DNA of 64,000 bases from Methylibium sp. Root1272 (GTDB taxonomy: Bacteria > Pseudomonadota > Gammaproteobacteria > Burkholderiales > Burkholderiaceae_C): contig NZ_LMDY01000015.1 in assembly GCF_001425905.1 (NCBI RefSeq), positions 230,790 to 294,789 on the forward strand, given 5' to 3'. Shown one piece after another: positions 17,769 to 27,113 of this stretch (position 1 is its first letter; every line of letters begins with the position of its first letter). The translations under genes and the position numbers were made by a program. The notes beneath the pieces were generated by a model. That model was not told where the DNA came from. It saw nothing but the letters and a program-made list of their open reading frames with translations, and did not search any database.

Positions 17769-18950
17769 ATGCTGATCGACTTCTTCTACACGCTGCGCAG
17801 CGCGAAGCTGCCCGTCTCGATCAAGGAGTACCTCACGCTGCTCGAGGGGCTGCAGGCCGGCCTGGCCGAACGCGAGGGCCAGCCCTCGGTCGAGCAGTTC
17901 TACTTCCTGGCCCGCACCACGCTGGTCAAGGACGAGGCCCATTTCGACAAGTTCGACCGCGCCTTCTCCGCCTACTTCAAGGGCGTTCAGATGCTGGCCG
18001 ACTTCACCCAGGAGCTGCCGCTCGACTGGCTGCGCCGCACGCTGGAGCTGGAGCTCACGCCGGAGCAGAAGGCCGCGATCGAGAAGATGGGCTGGGACGA
18101 GCTGATGAAGACGCTGAAGAAGCGCTTCGAGGAACAGAAGGACCGCCACGAGGGCGGCAGCAAGTGGATCGGTACCGGCGGCACCTCGCCGTTCGGCCAC
18201 TCCGGCTACAACCCGCAGGGCATCCGCATCGGCGGCTCGGGCAAGAACAGGAGCGCGGTCAAGGTGTGGGACCAGCGCGCCTACCAGGACTACGACGACA
18301 CCAAGGAGCTCGGTACGCGCAACATCAAGGTCGCGCTGCGCCGGCTGCGCCGCTTCGCGCGCGAGGGCAACGAGCTCGAACTCGACCTCGACGACACCAT
18401 CCACCGCACCGCCGCCAACGCCGGCATGCTGGACATCAAGATGGTGCCCGAGCGCCACAACAAGGTGAAGGTGCTGCTGCTGATGGACGTGGGCGGCACG
18501 ATGGACGAGCACATCCACCGGGTGGAAGAGCTGTTCAGCGCTACCAAGACCGAGTTCAAGCACCTGGAGTTCTACTACTTCCACAACTGCGTCTACGACT
18601 TCATGTGGAAGCACAACCGGCGCCGCTTCAGCGAGAAGCACTCGACCTGGGACGTGATCCGCAAGTACAACCGCGACTACAAGTTGATCTTCGTCGGCGA
18701 CGCGACGATGAGCCCCTACGAGATCCTGCAGCCGGGCGGCAGCGTCGAGTACAACAACGAGGAGCCGGGCGCCGAATGGCTGCAGCGCCTGACCCACGCC
18801 TTCCCCAAGTACGCCTGGATCAATCCGGAACCGCAGGGCGTGTGGGGCTACCGCCAGAGCATCTCGATCGTCCAGCAGCTGATGCAGCAGCGCATGTTCC
18901 CGCTGACGCTGCAGGGGCTCGAAGGTGCGATGCGCCTGTTGAGCAAGTGA
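17769..18950 (+). CDS. vWA domain protein, CoxE-like (COG3552)
   Basis: A 393-residue protein of the CoxE-like vWA group that typically partners with MoxR ATPases. The C-terminal half holds the vWA fold; its MIDAS strand reads LLLMDVGGTMDEH with Asp240, Gly242 and Thr244, so the classical DxSxS serines are replaced and metal binding may be altered. The middle (about residues 135-170) is a glycine-rich linker (GGSKWIGTGGTSPFGHSGYNPQG). No signal peptide is seen, so it is cytosolic. The stop overlaps the tamA GTG start (GTGA). The MoxR gene three genes upstream supports a MoxR/vWA chaperone pair. Confidence 0.88.
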   Translation: MLIDFFYTLRSAKLPVSIKEYLTLLEGLQAGLAEREGQPSVEQFYFLARTTLVKDEAHFDKFDRAFSAYFKGVQMLADFTQELPLDWLRRTLELELTPEQKAAIEKMGWDELMKTLKKRFEEQKDRHEGGSKWIGTGGTSPFGHSGYNPQGIRIGGSGKNRSAVKVWDQRAYQDYDDTKELGTRNIKVALRRLRRFAREGNELELDLDDTIHRTAANAGMLDIKMVPERHNKVKVLLLMDVGGTMDEHIHRVEELFSATKTEFKHLEFYYFHNCVYDFMWKHNRRRFSEKHSTWDVIRKYNRDYKLIFVGDATMSPYEILQPGGSVEYNNEEPGAEWLQRLTHAFPKYAWINPEPQGVWGYRQSISIVQQLMQQRMFPLTLQGLEGAMRLLSK

Positions 18951-20914
18951 CCGGACTGCGGCCGTTGACCGCCACGCTGCAACGCGCCGTCGCGACGACG
19001 CTGATCGCCGTGGCCTGGAGCGGCCCCCTGCTGCCCTTGCAGGCCGCGTGGGCACAGGCCGACGAGGACGACGAGGCGATCCGCGCCGAGGCCCGCGCCG
19101 ACCAGGCCAGCGAAACTGCCGCCAAGGCCACCGAGGATGCGGCCCGCGCCTCGCTGTTCGACACCGGCGTCACCACGCTGACGGCCGGCAAGCAGGCCGT
19201 CTATCACCTGGAGGTGCGGGCGCCGAACCCGCTGCGCGACCTGCTGGTGCGCCACCTCGACCTGGTGCGGTTTCGCGAGCAGCCCGACATCTCCGCGGTC
19301 GAGATCGGCCGCCTGATCGCCGCGGCCCCGGAGCAGGCGCGCAGCCTGCTGGAGCCGGAGGGCTACTTCAACGCCCGCATCGACGTGAAGCGCGACGACG
19401 ACGCGCCGGCCGGCGGCCCACCGACCGTGCGGGTGCGCGTCGATCCGGGTCCGCAGGTGCGGGTGGGCCGGGTGCAGATCGAGGTCCAGGGGCCCTACGC
19501 CGATGCAATGAATGCCGGCGACGCCGCGCTGCGCGCCCGCTGGCAGCGACTGAGCGCGCGCTGGTCGCTGAAGGAAGGCGAGCCCTTCAGCCAGGCGGCC
19601 TGGACCGGCGCCAAGAACACGCTGCTCGCCAGCTTGCGCACGCGCGGCTACGCAACGGCGGGCTTCTCGGGCACCAGCGCCGAGGTAGACGCCACCAGCA
19701 ACACGGTGCGCCTGTTCCTGGTGGTCGACAGCGGGCCGCTCTACCGCATCGGCGAGATACGCGTCGAGGGCCTGGAGCGCACGCCGCAGGACGCCGCGCT
19801 GAACGTGCTGCCGTTCCAGATCGGCTCCGATTACACCGAGAAGAAGCTGCTGGACTACCAGGAGGCCCTGCAGAAGACCGGTCTCTACGAGGGCGTGGCG
19901 GTCGAGCTCGACCAGAGCCCGGAGGGCGCCGACCGCGCGATCGTCTACGCGAAGCTGCGCGAGAACAAGCTGCAGAACGCCACGTTCAGCGTCGGCTTCT
20001 CCAGCAACACCGGCCCGCGGGTCGGCGTCGAGCACACGCACCGTCGCGTGTTCGGCTACGACCTCGTGGCCACCACCAAGCTCAAGGTCGGCCGCGACGA
20101 GCGCGAGGCCTCGTTCGACCTGCTCACCTACCCGCAACCCGAGGGCTACCGAAACCTGCTGGGCCTGAAGGCGGACTACCTGGACGCCGGCGGCGCGCTC
20201 ACGCAGACCCAGCGCGTGCGCGTGGGCCGCACGCGCGACACGGAACGCATCGACCGCCTCTACTACCTCGAGTTCAACCGCACCACCGTGGAGACGGCAA
20301 CCGCCCGCACCACCGACCGCGCGCTGCTGGCCAACTACGAATGGGTGCACCGCGACGTCAACAACTTGGTGTTTCCCACCCGCGGCGTGATCCTCAGCGC
20401 GCAAAGCGGTGCGGGCGTGGCCTACGACGGCGACAAGGATCGCGGGCCCTTCGGGCGTTTGTACCTGCAGGCCGTCTGGTACCAGCCGCTGATCGGCGGC
20501 TGGCTCGGCCAGGTGCGCGGCGAGGTCGGCCAGGTGCTGCGCAAGGACACGCTGGGCATTCCGGATTCGCTGCTGTTCCGTGCCGGCGGTGACGACTCGG
20601 TGCGCGGCTACGGCTACCGCACGCTCGGCCCGGTGCGCGACGGCGCCGTGGTCGGCGGCCCGGTGCTGGCCACCGGCAGCATCGAGCTGGCGCACCGGCT
20701 GTCGGACAGCTCGCCGCAATGGCGCAACTGGTACGGCGCGGTGTTCGTCGATGCTGGCAACGCGGCGCTGACCTGGGGCGAGTACGACGCGGCCGTCGGC
20801 TACGGCGTCGGCGTACGCTGGCGCAGCCCGATCGGCCCGCTGCGCATCGACCTGGCCTATGGCCAGCAGGTCGAGGCCGTGCGGCTGCACATCAGCGTGG
20901 GAGTCACGTTCTGA
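18947..20914 (+). CDS. tamA: Outer-membrane translocation and assembly factor TamA (BamA/Omp85 family)
   Basis: A 655-residue Omp85 protein. A GTG start at 18947 overlaps the vWA stop and yields a signal peptide ending near AWAQA at residue 38. POTRA domains follow (for example VRVRVDPGPQVRVGRVQIEV and YRIGEIRVEGLERTPQDAALN), then a C-terminal 16-strand barrel with GVEHTHRRVFGYDLVATTKLKVG, the conserved FRAGGDDSVRGYGYRTLGP loop (RGY motif) and a terminal strand LHISVGVTF ending in phenylalanine. Somewhat longer than E. coli TamA (577). Functions with TamB in envelope biogenesis; the tamB ATG overlaps the tamA stop. Confidence 0.94.
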   Translation: MTGLRPLTATLQRAVATTLIAVAWSGPLLPLQAAWAQADEDDEAIRAEARADQASETAAKATEDAARASLFDTGVTTLTAGKQAVYHLEVRAPNPLRDLLVRHLDLVRFREQPDISAVEIGRLIAAAPEQARSLLEPEGYFNARIDVKRDDDAPAGGPPTVRVRVDPGPQVRVGRVQIEVQGPYADAMNAGDAALRARWQRLSARWSLKEGEPFSQAAWTGAKNTLLASLRTRGYATAGFSGTSAEVDATSNTVRLFLVVDSGPLYRIGEIRVEGLERTPQDAALNVLPFQIGSDYTEKKLLDYQEALQKTGLYEGVAVELDQSPEGADRAIVYAKLRENKLQNATFSVGFSSNTGPRVGVEHTHRRVFGYDLVATTKLKVGRDEREASFDLLTYPQPEGYRNLLGLKADYLDAGGALTQTQRVRVGRTRDTERIDRLYYLEFNRTTVETATARTTDRALLANYEWVHRDVNNLVFPTRGVILSAQSGAGVAYDGDKDRGPFGRLYLQAVWYQPLIGGWLGQVRGEVGQVLRKDTLGIPDSLLFRAGGDDSVRGYGYRTLGPVRDGAVVGGPVLATGSIELAHRLSDSSPQWRNWYGAVFVDAGNAALTWGEYDAAVGYGVGVRWRSPIGPLRIDLAYGQQVEAVRLHISVGVTF

Positions 20915-23900
20915 TGGCCGACACCCCGGCCCCGCGCGGCGCGGGCGCGCCCGCAGCGGCGCCGCGTGCTGTGCGCCGCTGGCCCTGGCTGCTGGGCGCG
21001 GTGCTCGCGCTGCCGCTGGCCGCGGCGGCGGTCATCGCCTCGGCGTGGCAGGCGCTGCACACCGAGGCCGGCACGCGCTGGTGGCTCGAGCAGATCGACA
21101 CGCACGTGCCGGGGCTCGTGCTCGAAGCCCCACGCGGCGCGCTGCTGGGGCCGGCGAGCGAGTTCTCGCTGGCGCGGCTGTCGGTGACCTTCGGATCCAG
21201 CACGGTCCGCATCGACGGCCTGCAGTCGAGCGGCCTGCAACTTGTCGACTGGCGCTTCGCCGCGCCCTTCGTTCACCTGCAGGCCCGCACGCTGGCCGCG
21301 CGCAGCGTGACGGTCGAGCTCTCACCTGCGCCCGCGCCGGCGCCCGCCGCGGGCGCCCCGTCCGATCTGCAGCTGCCGCTGAGCGCTCGCATCGACACGC
21401 TGCGCATCGATCGCCTGCAGCTGCCGGGGCTCGCCGCGCCGATCGAGGCGCTGAGCGCCCGCGTCGAAGCCGGCAGCACCCACCGCATCGAGGCGCTTTC
21501 GCTGCGCTGGAACGGCCTTCAGGCCGAGGGCGGCGGCCAGATCGAGGCCGCCGCGCCGCTGCCGCTGCAGGCGCGCTTCGCGCTGCATGGCGCCGCCGAC
21601 GCCACCGAGGCGCAAGTGCCGCCCTGGGCCCGCGACGTGACACTGGCGCTGCAGGCGGCCGGTCCGCTGAGCCGTTTCGATGCGCAGGCCACCGTGGTGA
21701 TGCAGGCTCAGCGCCTCGACGCCAAGGCCCAGGTCACGCCCTTCGATCCCCTGCCCGTCTCGCAGCTCGATGCGCGCTTCGTGCAGCTCGACCTCGCCCG
21801 GTTGCTCGCCCCCTTTCTGTCCGCAGGCACGTCCGCGCCCACCACCGAACTGAACGGCAGCGCCGTCCTGCAGCTCAACACCGACCAGCCGCTGGTGCTG
21901 CGGGCGCAGGTGCGCAACGAAGCCCCCGGCCGCTGGGACCAGCGGCGCGCGCCGGTGCGCGAGATCGACCTGCTGCTGCGGGGCCGCGGCACGGCGTGGG
22001 ACATCGAGCGCGCCCGGGTGCAGCTGGCGTCCGACGCACGCACGCCGGCCGGTCAGGTCGAGGCCAGCGGCCGCATCGAGGGGCCCGATGCGCAGGCGCA
22101 GATCCGGTTCGACGGCGTGCTGCTCCAGGGACTCGACCAGCGTGCCCCGCCGCTGCGGCTGAGCGGGCCGGTCGATCTGAAGCACGTCGCGCCGCCAGCC
22201 GCACCGTCCGACGCGGCAACGGTCTTTGGCCGCCTCGCGTTCGATGCCCGGCTCGAGGGCGCGCTGCTCGGCCCGGCACGCCGCAACGCCCCCGCGCCGC
22301 TGCGCGGCACCGCGCAACTCGCATTGCGCGGCAGCGCCACGCCGACACTCGCCGTCATCGACACGCTGAGCGCGCGCGCCGGCGCGGCCCGACTCGACGG
22401 CAAGGGGCGCGCGCAGCGCAACGGCGAGCGCTGGGACACCGAGGCCGACCTCAAGCTCGCCGCCTTCGACCCCGCGGCCTGGTTGCCCGGCGAACCCACG
22501 GCAGCCTGGCGGCGCAGCCGCAATGCGCTCAACGGCCAGCTCAGCCTGCGCGCGCAGGTGCCGGCGGCGGCCGACGCAGGCGCACTGCTGGCGGCTCTGC
22601 GCGGCACGTTGCGCGCCGACCTGAGCGACAGCGCCTTCGCCGGCCAGCCGCTCGCGCTGCAACTGCAGGCCGACGCGGACGGCAAAGGCCAGCTCGACGC
22701 CACCGCGAGCGCCCGCGCCGCCGACAACCGTGCCGAACTCGGGTTGAAACTGCGCGCACCGGCCCGCGGCGGCAGCGCGCCGGCGGCCGGCGGCGAGCAG
22801 CTGCTGATGCAACTCGACGCACCGGCCCTGGCCCAGCTCGCGCCGCTGGCCGACGCGCTGGGACTGGGGCCGCTGGCGGGCCGCGCTCGCATGGAAATCC
22901 GCGCCGACGGAGCGATCGGCGCCTGGCTGCTTGGCGACGCGGCGCGCGGCGCCCTCGTCACGCGCGGCAGCCTGGCGCTTGAGCGCCTGCAGTTCGGCAG
23001 CCTCCAGCTCGAAGCGGCCCAGGGCCGCTGGGACGCCACGCTGCCCGGCAGCGAAGCCGTCAGCAGCGCGCTGGCGCGCGCCGCGCTGCAGGGCGAGTTC
23101 ACCGCCACCCAGATCCGGATGCCGGGACTGACGCTGCCAACGGCCGCGTTGCAGGCCGACGGCACGCTCGGCGAGCACCGCGCCAGCCTGCGCGCCACGT
23201 TGCGGCAGCCGCAGACCCCAGGCAGCGAGGCCGGCGCCGTCGAACCCGCGCCGCTGAGCCTGGTGGCCCGACTGACCGGCACCTGGCGGGCCGGAGAGAG
23301 CGGCGCGCCGAACATCTGGCGAGCGCGCCTGCCCGAGCTGTCGCTGCTGCCCGTTCCACGGAGCGCGGGGTCGGTGCCCTCTCCCGCGGCAGCAGCGGTC
23401 GCCGAGCCCGCCGACGTGACGGCGGCCCGCGCACAGGTCGCACCGCTGCCGCTGGTTGTCGCACGCGAGCTCGCGTTCGAACTGCAGCAGGGCGAGCAGT
23501 TGCTGCGCTGGCAGATGGAGCCGGGCAGCGTGGACGTGCTGGGCGCGGTGCTGCGCTGGCAGACGCTGCGCTGGCAGCGCCAGGGCGAGCGGCCTCCGCA
23601 ACTCGACCTGCAGGCCGATGTCGAGCCCTTCGAAGTGGCGCGCCTGCTGCGACGGCTGCAGCCCGATTTCGGATGGGTCGGCGATCTGCGCGTCGGCGCA
23701 CAAGTGCGCGTCCGCAGCGATCCGGCGGTCAGTGCGCACATCGAGATCGCCCGCACCGGCGGCGATCTGCAGGTCAACGAGTTCGGCAGCATCCAGCCAC
23801 TGGGCCTCACGGACGCGCGACTCGAACTCACGGCCGAGTCCGGTCTGTGGCAGTTCAACCAGCTCGTCGCCGGCGCCCAGCTCGGGCGCGTGGTCGGCGC

Positions 23901-25227
23901 GCAGACCGTACGCACGGCGCCCGACCTGCTGTGGCCCGCGCCCGACGCGCCGGTCGAAGGCGCACTGCGGGTGCAGGTCGAGAACCTGGGCGCCTGGGGG
24001 GCCTGGGTGCCGGCCGGCTGGCGCGCGGGCGGACAGATGGACGGCACCCTGCTGGTCGGCGGGCGGTTCGGCGGGCCCGACCTGACGGGTCAGCTCACCG
24101 GCCGTCAGCTCGCGCTGCGCAACACGCTCGAAGGCGTGACCTTGTCCGACGGCGAACTCGACGCCCGCTTCGACGGCGGCACGGCTCGGCTCACCATGCT
24201 GCGCTTCAAGGCCGGAGAAGGCGAACTGCGCGCCAGTGGCGACGCACGCCTGGGCGATGCGCCCCAGGCTCGGCTGCAGCTCACGGCAGAACGCGCCACG
24301 GTGCTCGGCCGCGTCGACCGGCGCGTCGTCGCCAGCGGTCAGGCCAGCCTGGCGCTCGACGCCCAGACGATCAAGGTCGACGGCGACTTCCGGGCCGACG
24401 AGGGCCTGATCGACATCAGCCGCAGCGACGCGCCGACGCTCGGCGAGGACGTGACCGTGCGTCGCGCCGGCGACGCCCCCGCGGCAGCCGAGAGTGCGGC
24501 GCCCCGCGCCCCGCGCACGGTCGACCTGCGTCTTGCGGTCAACCTCGGCTCGCGCTTCAAGCTGCGCGGCCGCGGCCTCGACACCCGGCTCGAAGGCGAC
24601 CTGCGGCTCACCACGCCGGGCGGCCGGCTGGCTGCGCACGGCGAGATCCGCACCGATGCGGGCACCTACGAGGCCTATGGCCAGAAGCTCGCGATCGAGC
24701 GCGGCGTGATCACCTTCGTCGGCGACATCGCCAATCCGCGGCTCGACATCCAGGCGGTTCGCGCCAACACCGACACCCGCGTCGGCGTCATCGTCGGCGG
24801 CAACGTGCAGTCGCCACGGGTGCGGCTGTTCTCCGACCCCGAGCTGCCCGGCACCGAGAAGCTCGCGCTGCTGGTCACCGGCCGCAGCTACGACAGCCTG
24901 GCCGGCGGCGACGTGCTGCTGCTGCAACGCGCGGCTTTCGCGCTACTGGCCGGCGACGGCGCCGACGGCAAGAACCCGCTGGACGTGGCGAGCCTGCTGC
25001 AACTCGACGAGTTGTCCGTGCGTCAGAGCGACGGCGCCGTCAAGGACACCGTGGTCACGGTCGGCAAGCAGATCTCCGACCGGGTGTACGTGGGCTACGA
25101 GCGCGGACTGAACGCCACCGCCGGCAACTGGCAACTGATCTACCGCATCGCCCAGCGCTTCACGCTGCGTGCCCAGTCGGGCGAGGACCCGGCCGTCGAC
25201 CTGATCTGGATCTTCCGCTGGAACTGA
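20914..25227 (+). CDS. tamB: Translocation and assembly module subunit TamB (AsmA-like, DUF490)
   Basis: A very long 1437-residue inner-membrane-anchored protein spanning the periplasm. One N-terminal transmembrane helix (WPWLLGAVLALPLAAAAVIAS) is followed by AsmA-like beta-taco repeats rich in short strands. The C-terminal DUF490 domain is recognisable in TDAGTYEAYGQKLAIERGVITFVGDIANPRLDIQAVR and GYERGLNATAGNWQLIYRIAQRFTLRAQSGED, ending in DLIWIFRWN. TamB partners TamA and is implicated in phospholipid transport and autotransporter assembly. Longer than E. coli TamB (1259). Confidence 0.95.
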   Translation: MADTPAPRGAGAPAAAPRAVRRWPWLLGAVLALPLAAAAVIASAWQALHTEAGTRWWLEQIDTHVPGLVLEAPRGALLGPASEFSLARLSVTFGSSTVRIDGLQSSGLQLVDWRFAAPFVHLQARTLAARSVTVELSPAPAPAPAAGAPSDLQLPLSARIDTLRIDRLQLPGLAAPIEALSARVEAGSTHRIEALSLRWNGLQAEGGGQIEAAAPLPLQARFALHGAADATEAQVPPWARDVTLALQAAGPLSRFDAQATVVMQAQRLDAKAQVTPFDPLPVSQLDARFVQLDLARLLAPFLSAGTSAPTTELNGSAVLQLNTDQPLVLRAQVRNEAPGRWDQRRAPVREIDLLLRGRGTAWDIERARVQLASDARTPAGQVEASGRIEGPDAQAQIRFDGVLLQGLDQRAPPLRLSGPVDLKHVAPPAAPSDAATVFGRLAFDARLEGALLGPARRNAPAPLRGTAQLALRGSATPTLAVIDTLSARAGAARLDGKGRAQRNGERWDTEADLKLAAFDPAAWLPGEPTAAWRRSRNALNGQLSLRAQVPAAADAGALLAALRGTLRADLSDSAFAGQPLALQLQADADGKGQLDATASARAADNRAELGLKLRAPARGGSAPAAGGEQLLMQLDAPALAQLAPLADALGLGPLAGRARMEIRADGAIGAWLLGDAARGALVTRGSLALERLQFGSLQLEAAQGRWDATLPGSEAVSSALARAALQGEFTATQIRMPGLTLPTAALQADGTLGEHRASLRATLRQPQTPGSEAGAVEPAPLSLVARLTGTWRAGESGAPNIWRARLPELSLLPVPRSAGSVPSPAAAAVAEPADVTAARAQVAPLPLVVARELAFELQQGEQLLRWQMEPGSVDVLGAVLRWQTLRWQRQGERPPQLDLQADVEPFEVARLLRRLQPDFGWVGDLRVGAQVRVRSDPAVSAHIEIARTGGDLQVNEFGSIQPLGLTDARLELTAESGLWQFNQLVAGAQLGRVVGAQTVRTAPDLLWPAPDAPVEGALRVQVENLGAWGAWVPAGWRAGGQMDGTLLVGGRFGGPDLTGQLTGRQLALRNTLEGVTLSDGELDARFDGGTARLTMLRFKAGEGELRASGDARLGDAPQARLQLTAERATVLGRVDRRVVASGQASLALDAQTIKVDGDFRADEGLIDISRSDAPTLGEDVTVRRAGDAPAAAESAAPRAPRTVDLRLAVNLGSRFKLRGRGLDTRLEGDLRLTTPGGRLAAHGEIRTDAGTYEAYGQKLAIERGVITFVGDIANPRLDIQAVRANTDTRVGVIVGGNVQSPRVRLFSDPELPGTEKLALLVTGRSYDSLAGGDVLLLQRAAFALLAGDGADGKNPLDVASLLQLDELSVRQSDGAVKDTVVTVGKQISDRVYVGYERGLNATAGNWQLIYRIAQRFTLRAQSGEDPAVDLIWIFRWN

Positions 25228-25243
25228 GGCCGCTGCGGCCTCC

Positions 25244-25249
25244 TACAAT
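25244..25249 (+). promoter_or_regulatory. -10-like box for tRNA-Arg
   Basis: TACAAT sits ten bases before the mature tRNA 5' end, preceded by a GAGGCC/GGCCTC hairpin directly after the tamB stop (25227-25243). Confidence 0.45.
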
Positions 25250-25259
25250 CCAGCCCGCC

Positions 25260-25334
25260 GCCACCGTAGTTCAATGGATAGAACGGCCGCCTCCTAAGCG
25301 GCAGATACAGGTTCGATTCCTGTCGGAGGCACCA
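25260..25334 (+). tRNA. tRNA-Arg (anticodon CCU)
   Basis: A 75-base tRNA with encoded CCA. The anticodon stem GCCGC/GCGGC encloses loop CUCCUAA with anticodon CCU at 25293-25295, reading AGG. The T-arm ACAGG-TTCGATT-CCTGT is perfect. The acceptor stem GCCACCG/CGGAGGC pairs except for an A4-A69 mismatch, which is unusual. It lies between tamB and the convergent iron-type permease gene. Confidence 0.95.
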
Positions 25335-25352
25335 GCCGCGGCGGGCCGCCGC

Positions 25353-26966
25353 TCAGCGCAGCCGCATCGCGCGCGACAGCAGCAGCACCGGAATCAGGCC
25401 GACGAGCACGATCGCCAGCGACGGCAACGCGGCTTCGGCCAGGCGCTCGTCGCGCGCGAACTGGTACGCCACCACGGCCAGCGTGTCACTGTTGAAGGGC
25501 CGCAGCACCAGCGTGGCGGGCAGCTCCTTCATCACGTCGACGAACACCAGCAGCGCGGCCGCCAGTGCCGAGCGCGTGAGCAGCGGCGCGTGCACGCCGA
25601 AGAACAGCCTCCCGCCGCCCGCCCCGAGCGTGCGGGCGGTGTCGTCGAAGCTGGCCGGGATGCGCGCATAGCCCGCCTCCACCGACTGCAGTGCCACCGC
25701 AGAGAAGCGCACCAGGTAGGCGTAGAGCAAGCCGCCGATGCTGCCGGTCGCTGCCGCAGTCACCCAGCCGGCGGCACTGCTGCCCGGCGCCGCCGCTTGC
25801 ACCCAGCCCACCGGCAACAACAGGCCGACCGCGATCACCGCCCCCGGTACCGCATAGCCCAGCGACACCAACCGCGCCAACGGCCGCACGGCGCCGCCGG
25901 CACGGCCGCGCAGCACGAAGCCGAGCAGCACCGCCAGCGCCACCGCCGCGGTCGCCGCGATCGTCGCGAGCTGCAGGCTGGTCCAGGCCCAGCCGGCGAA
26001 GCGCAGCCACGGCAGGCCGAACTCGCCGTGGCGCGCCTCCAGCCACACCGCGCGCAGCAGCACCGCGACCGGCAGCACGAAACCCAGCAGCACCGGTGCC
26101 GCGCAGAGCGAGAAGGCCAGCACGGCGCGCCGGCCGTGCAGCACCACCGGACGGCCCTCGCGCGCCGCCGCGCCACCGCGGCTGCTGGCATAGCGCAGCT
26201 TCCTCTGCGCGCGCCGCTCGGCCCACAACAGCAGCGCGACGACCACCAGCAGCATCGTCGCGAGCTGCGCCGCGGCGATGCGGTCGTCCATCGCCAGCCA
26301 GGCCTTGTAGATGCCGGTGGTGAAGGTGGTCAGACCGAAGTAGGAGCCAACCCCGTAGTCCGCCAGCGTCTCCATCAGCGCCAGCGCCACGCCGGCCGCC
26401 AGTGCGGGCCGGGCCAACGGCAGCGCGACGGCGCGCACGCGACGGCCGAGGCCTGCACCGAGCAGGCGCGCCGCTTCCATCAGATGCAGGCCGCGCTCCA
26501 TCAGTGCGCCACGGGTCAGTAGGTAGACGTAGGGATAGAGCGCCAGCGTGAACAGCACGATGGCACCGGGCAGGCTGCGCACGTCGGGCCACAGCGGACC
26601 CTGCGCACCGGTCAGCGCCCGCAGCGTGGTCTGCAGCGGGCCGCTGTACTGCAGGAAATCGGTGCTGGCATAGGCCAGTACATAGGCCGGCATTGCGAGC
26701 GGCAGCAGCAGCGCCCACTCGAAGACGCGCCGCCCCGGAAAGTCGAACAGGCTGACCGCAGCGGCGGTGGCCCCACCCAGCAGCGCCACGCCGATCGCCA
26801 CGCCCAAGGCCAGCAGCAGCGAACTCAGCGCGTAGCCCGGCAACACCGTGGCGGCCTGGTGACGCAGCAGTTCCAGGCTCTGGGCCTGCGGTGACAGCCA
26901 GGCGCCGAACACCCCCAGCAAGGGCAGCGCCAGCAGCGCACACAGCACGACGGCAAGGTGTCGCAT
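25353..26966 (-). CDS. Fe(III)-type ABC transporter permease (FbpB/SfuB-like fused permease)
   Basis: A 537-residue inner-membrane permease with two homologous halves, about 12 hydrophobic helices, as in FbpB/SfuB ferric-iron permeases. EAA loops are visible: LMEAARLLGAGLGRRVRAVALPLARPA in half one and SFDDTARTLGAGGGRLFFGVHAPLLTRS in half two. The signature ETLADYGVGSYFGLTTFTTGIYKAWLAMDD is typical of ferric-iron systems. It is divergent from the ATPase gene with a Fur-box-like palindrome between. No periplasmic iron-binding protein gene is in the window. Confidence 0.92.
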   Translation of the reverse strand: MRHLAVVLCALLALPLLGVFGAWLSPQAQSLELLRHQAATVLPGYALSSLLLALGVAIGVALLGGATAAAVSLFDFPGRRVFEWALLLPLAMPAYVLAYASTDFLQYSGPLQTTLRALTGAQGPLWPDVRSLPGAIVLFTLALYPYVYLLTRGALMERGLHLMEAARLLGAGLGRRVRAVALPLARPALAAGVALALMETLADYGVGSYFGLTTFTTGIYKAWLAMDDRIAAAQLATMLLVVVALLLWAERRAQRKLRYASSRGGAAAREGRPVVLHGRRAVLAFSLCAAPVLLGFVLPVAVLLRAVWLEARHGEFGLPWLRFAGWAWTSLQLATIAATAAVALAVLLGFVLRGRAGGAVRPLARLVSLGYAVPGAVIAVGLLLPVGWVQAAAPGSSAAGWVTAAATGSIGGLLYAYLVRFSAVALQSVEAGYARIPASFDDTARTLGAGGGRLFFGVHAPLLTRSALAAALLVFVDVMKELPATLVLRPFNSDTLAVVAYQFARDERLAEAALPSLAIVLVGLIPVLLLSRAMRLR

Positions 26967-27068
26967 GGCTCAGCCCGGCCCCGGCCCGGTGCCGCGAGCA
27001 CAACGACACCGCGGGCCGGGAACCCTGGAACGGCCGCGAAAAACGCGCGGCGCCAAGACGGGGATGGG

Positions 27069-27087
27069 AATGCGAACGAATTTCATT
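27069..27087. promoter_or_regulatory. Fur-box-like palindrome
   Basis: AATGCGAACGAATTTCATT matches a typical Fur box (AATGAGAATCATTCTCATT) at 14 of 19 positions, with perfect AATG/CATT ends. It lies between the divergent ferric-iron permease and ATPase genes, 15 bases upstream of the ATPase -10 box. An iron-repressed switch for both genes is inferred. Confidence 0.6.
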
Positions 27088-27101
27088 TGAAGTCAGCTCG
27101 C

Positions 27102-27113
27102 TATCATAGAGGG
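27102..27113 (+). promoter_or_regulatory. -10-like TATCAT six bases before ATG
   Basis: TATCAT (27102-27107) ends six bases before the ATPase ATG. The intervening AGAGGG could instead act as a ribosome-binding site for a longer transcript. Confidence 0.4.

Noticed and set aside
17727..24927. Several very long antisense reading frames opposite vWA, tamA and tamB (up to about 1200 codons)
   Set aside because: They mirror the codon structure of GC-rich genes, have repetitive Arg/Gln/Ala composition, no domain motif and no ribosome-binding site. The plus-strand genes are clearly real.
25227..25243. GAGGCC/GGCCTC hairpin after tamB as terminator
   Set aside because: No T-tract follows and the tRNA promoter TACAAT comes immediately after; it may be incidental.
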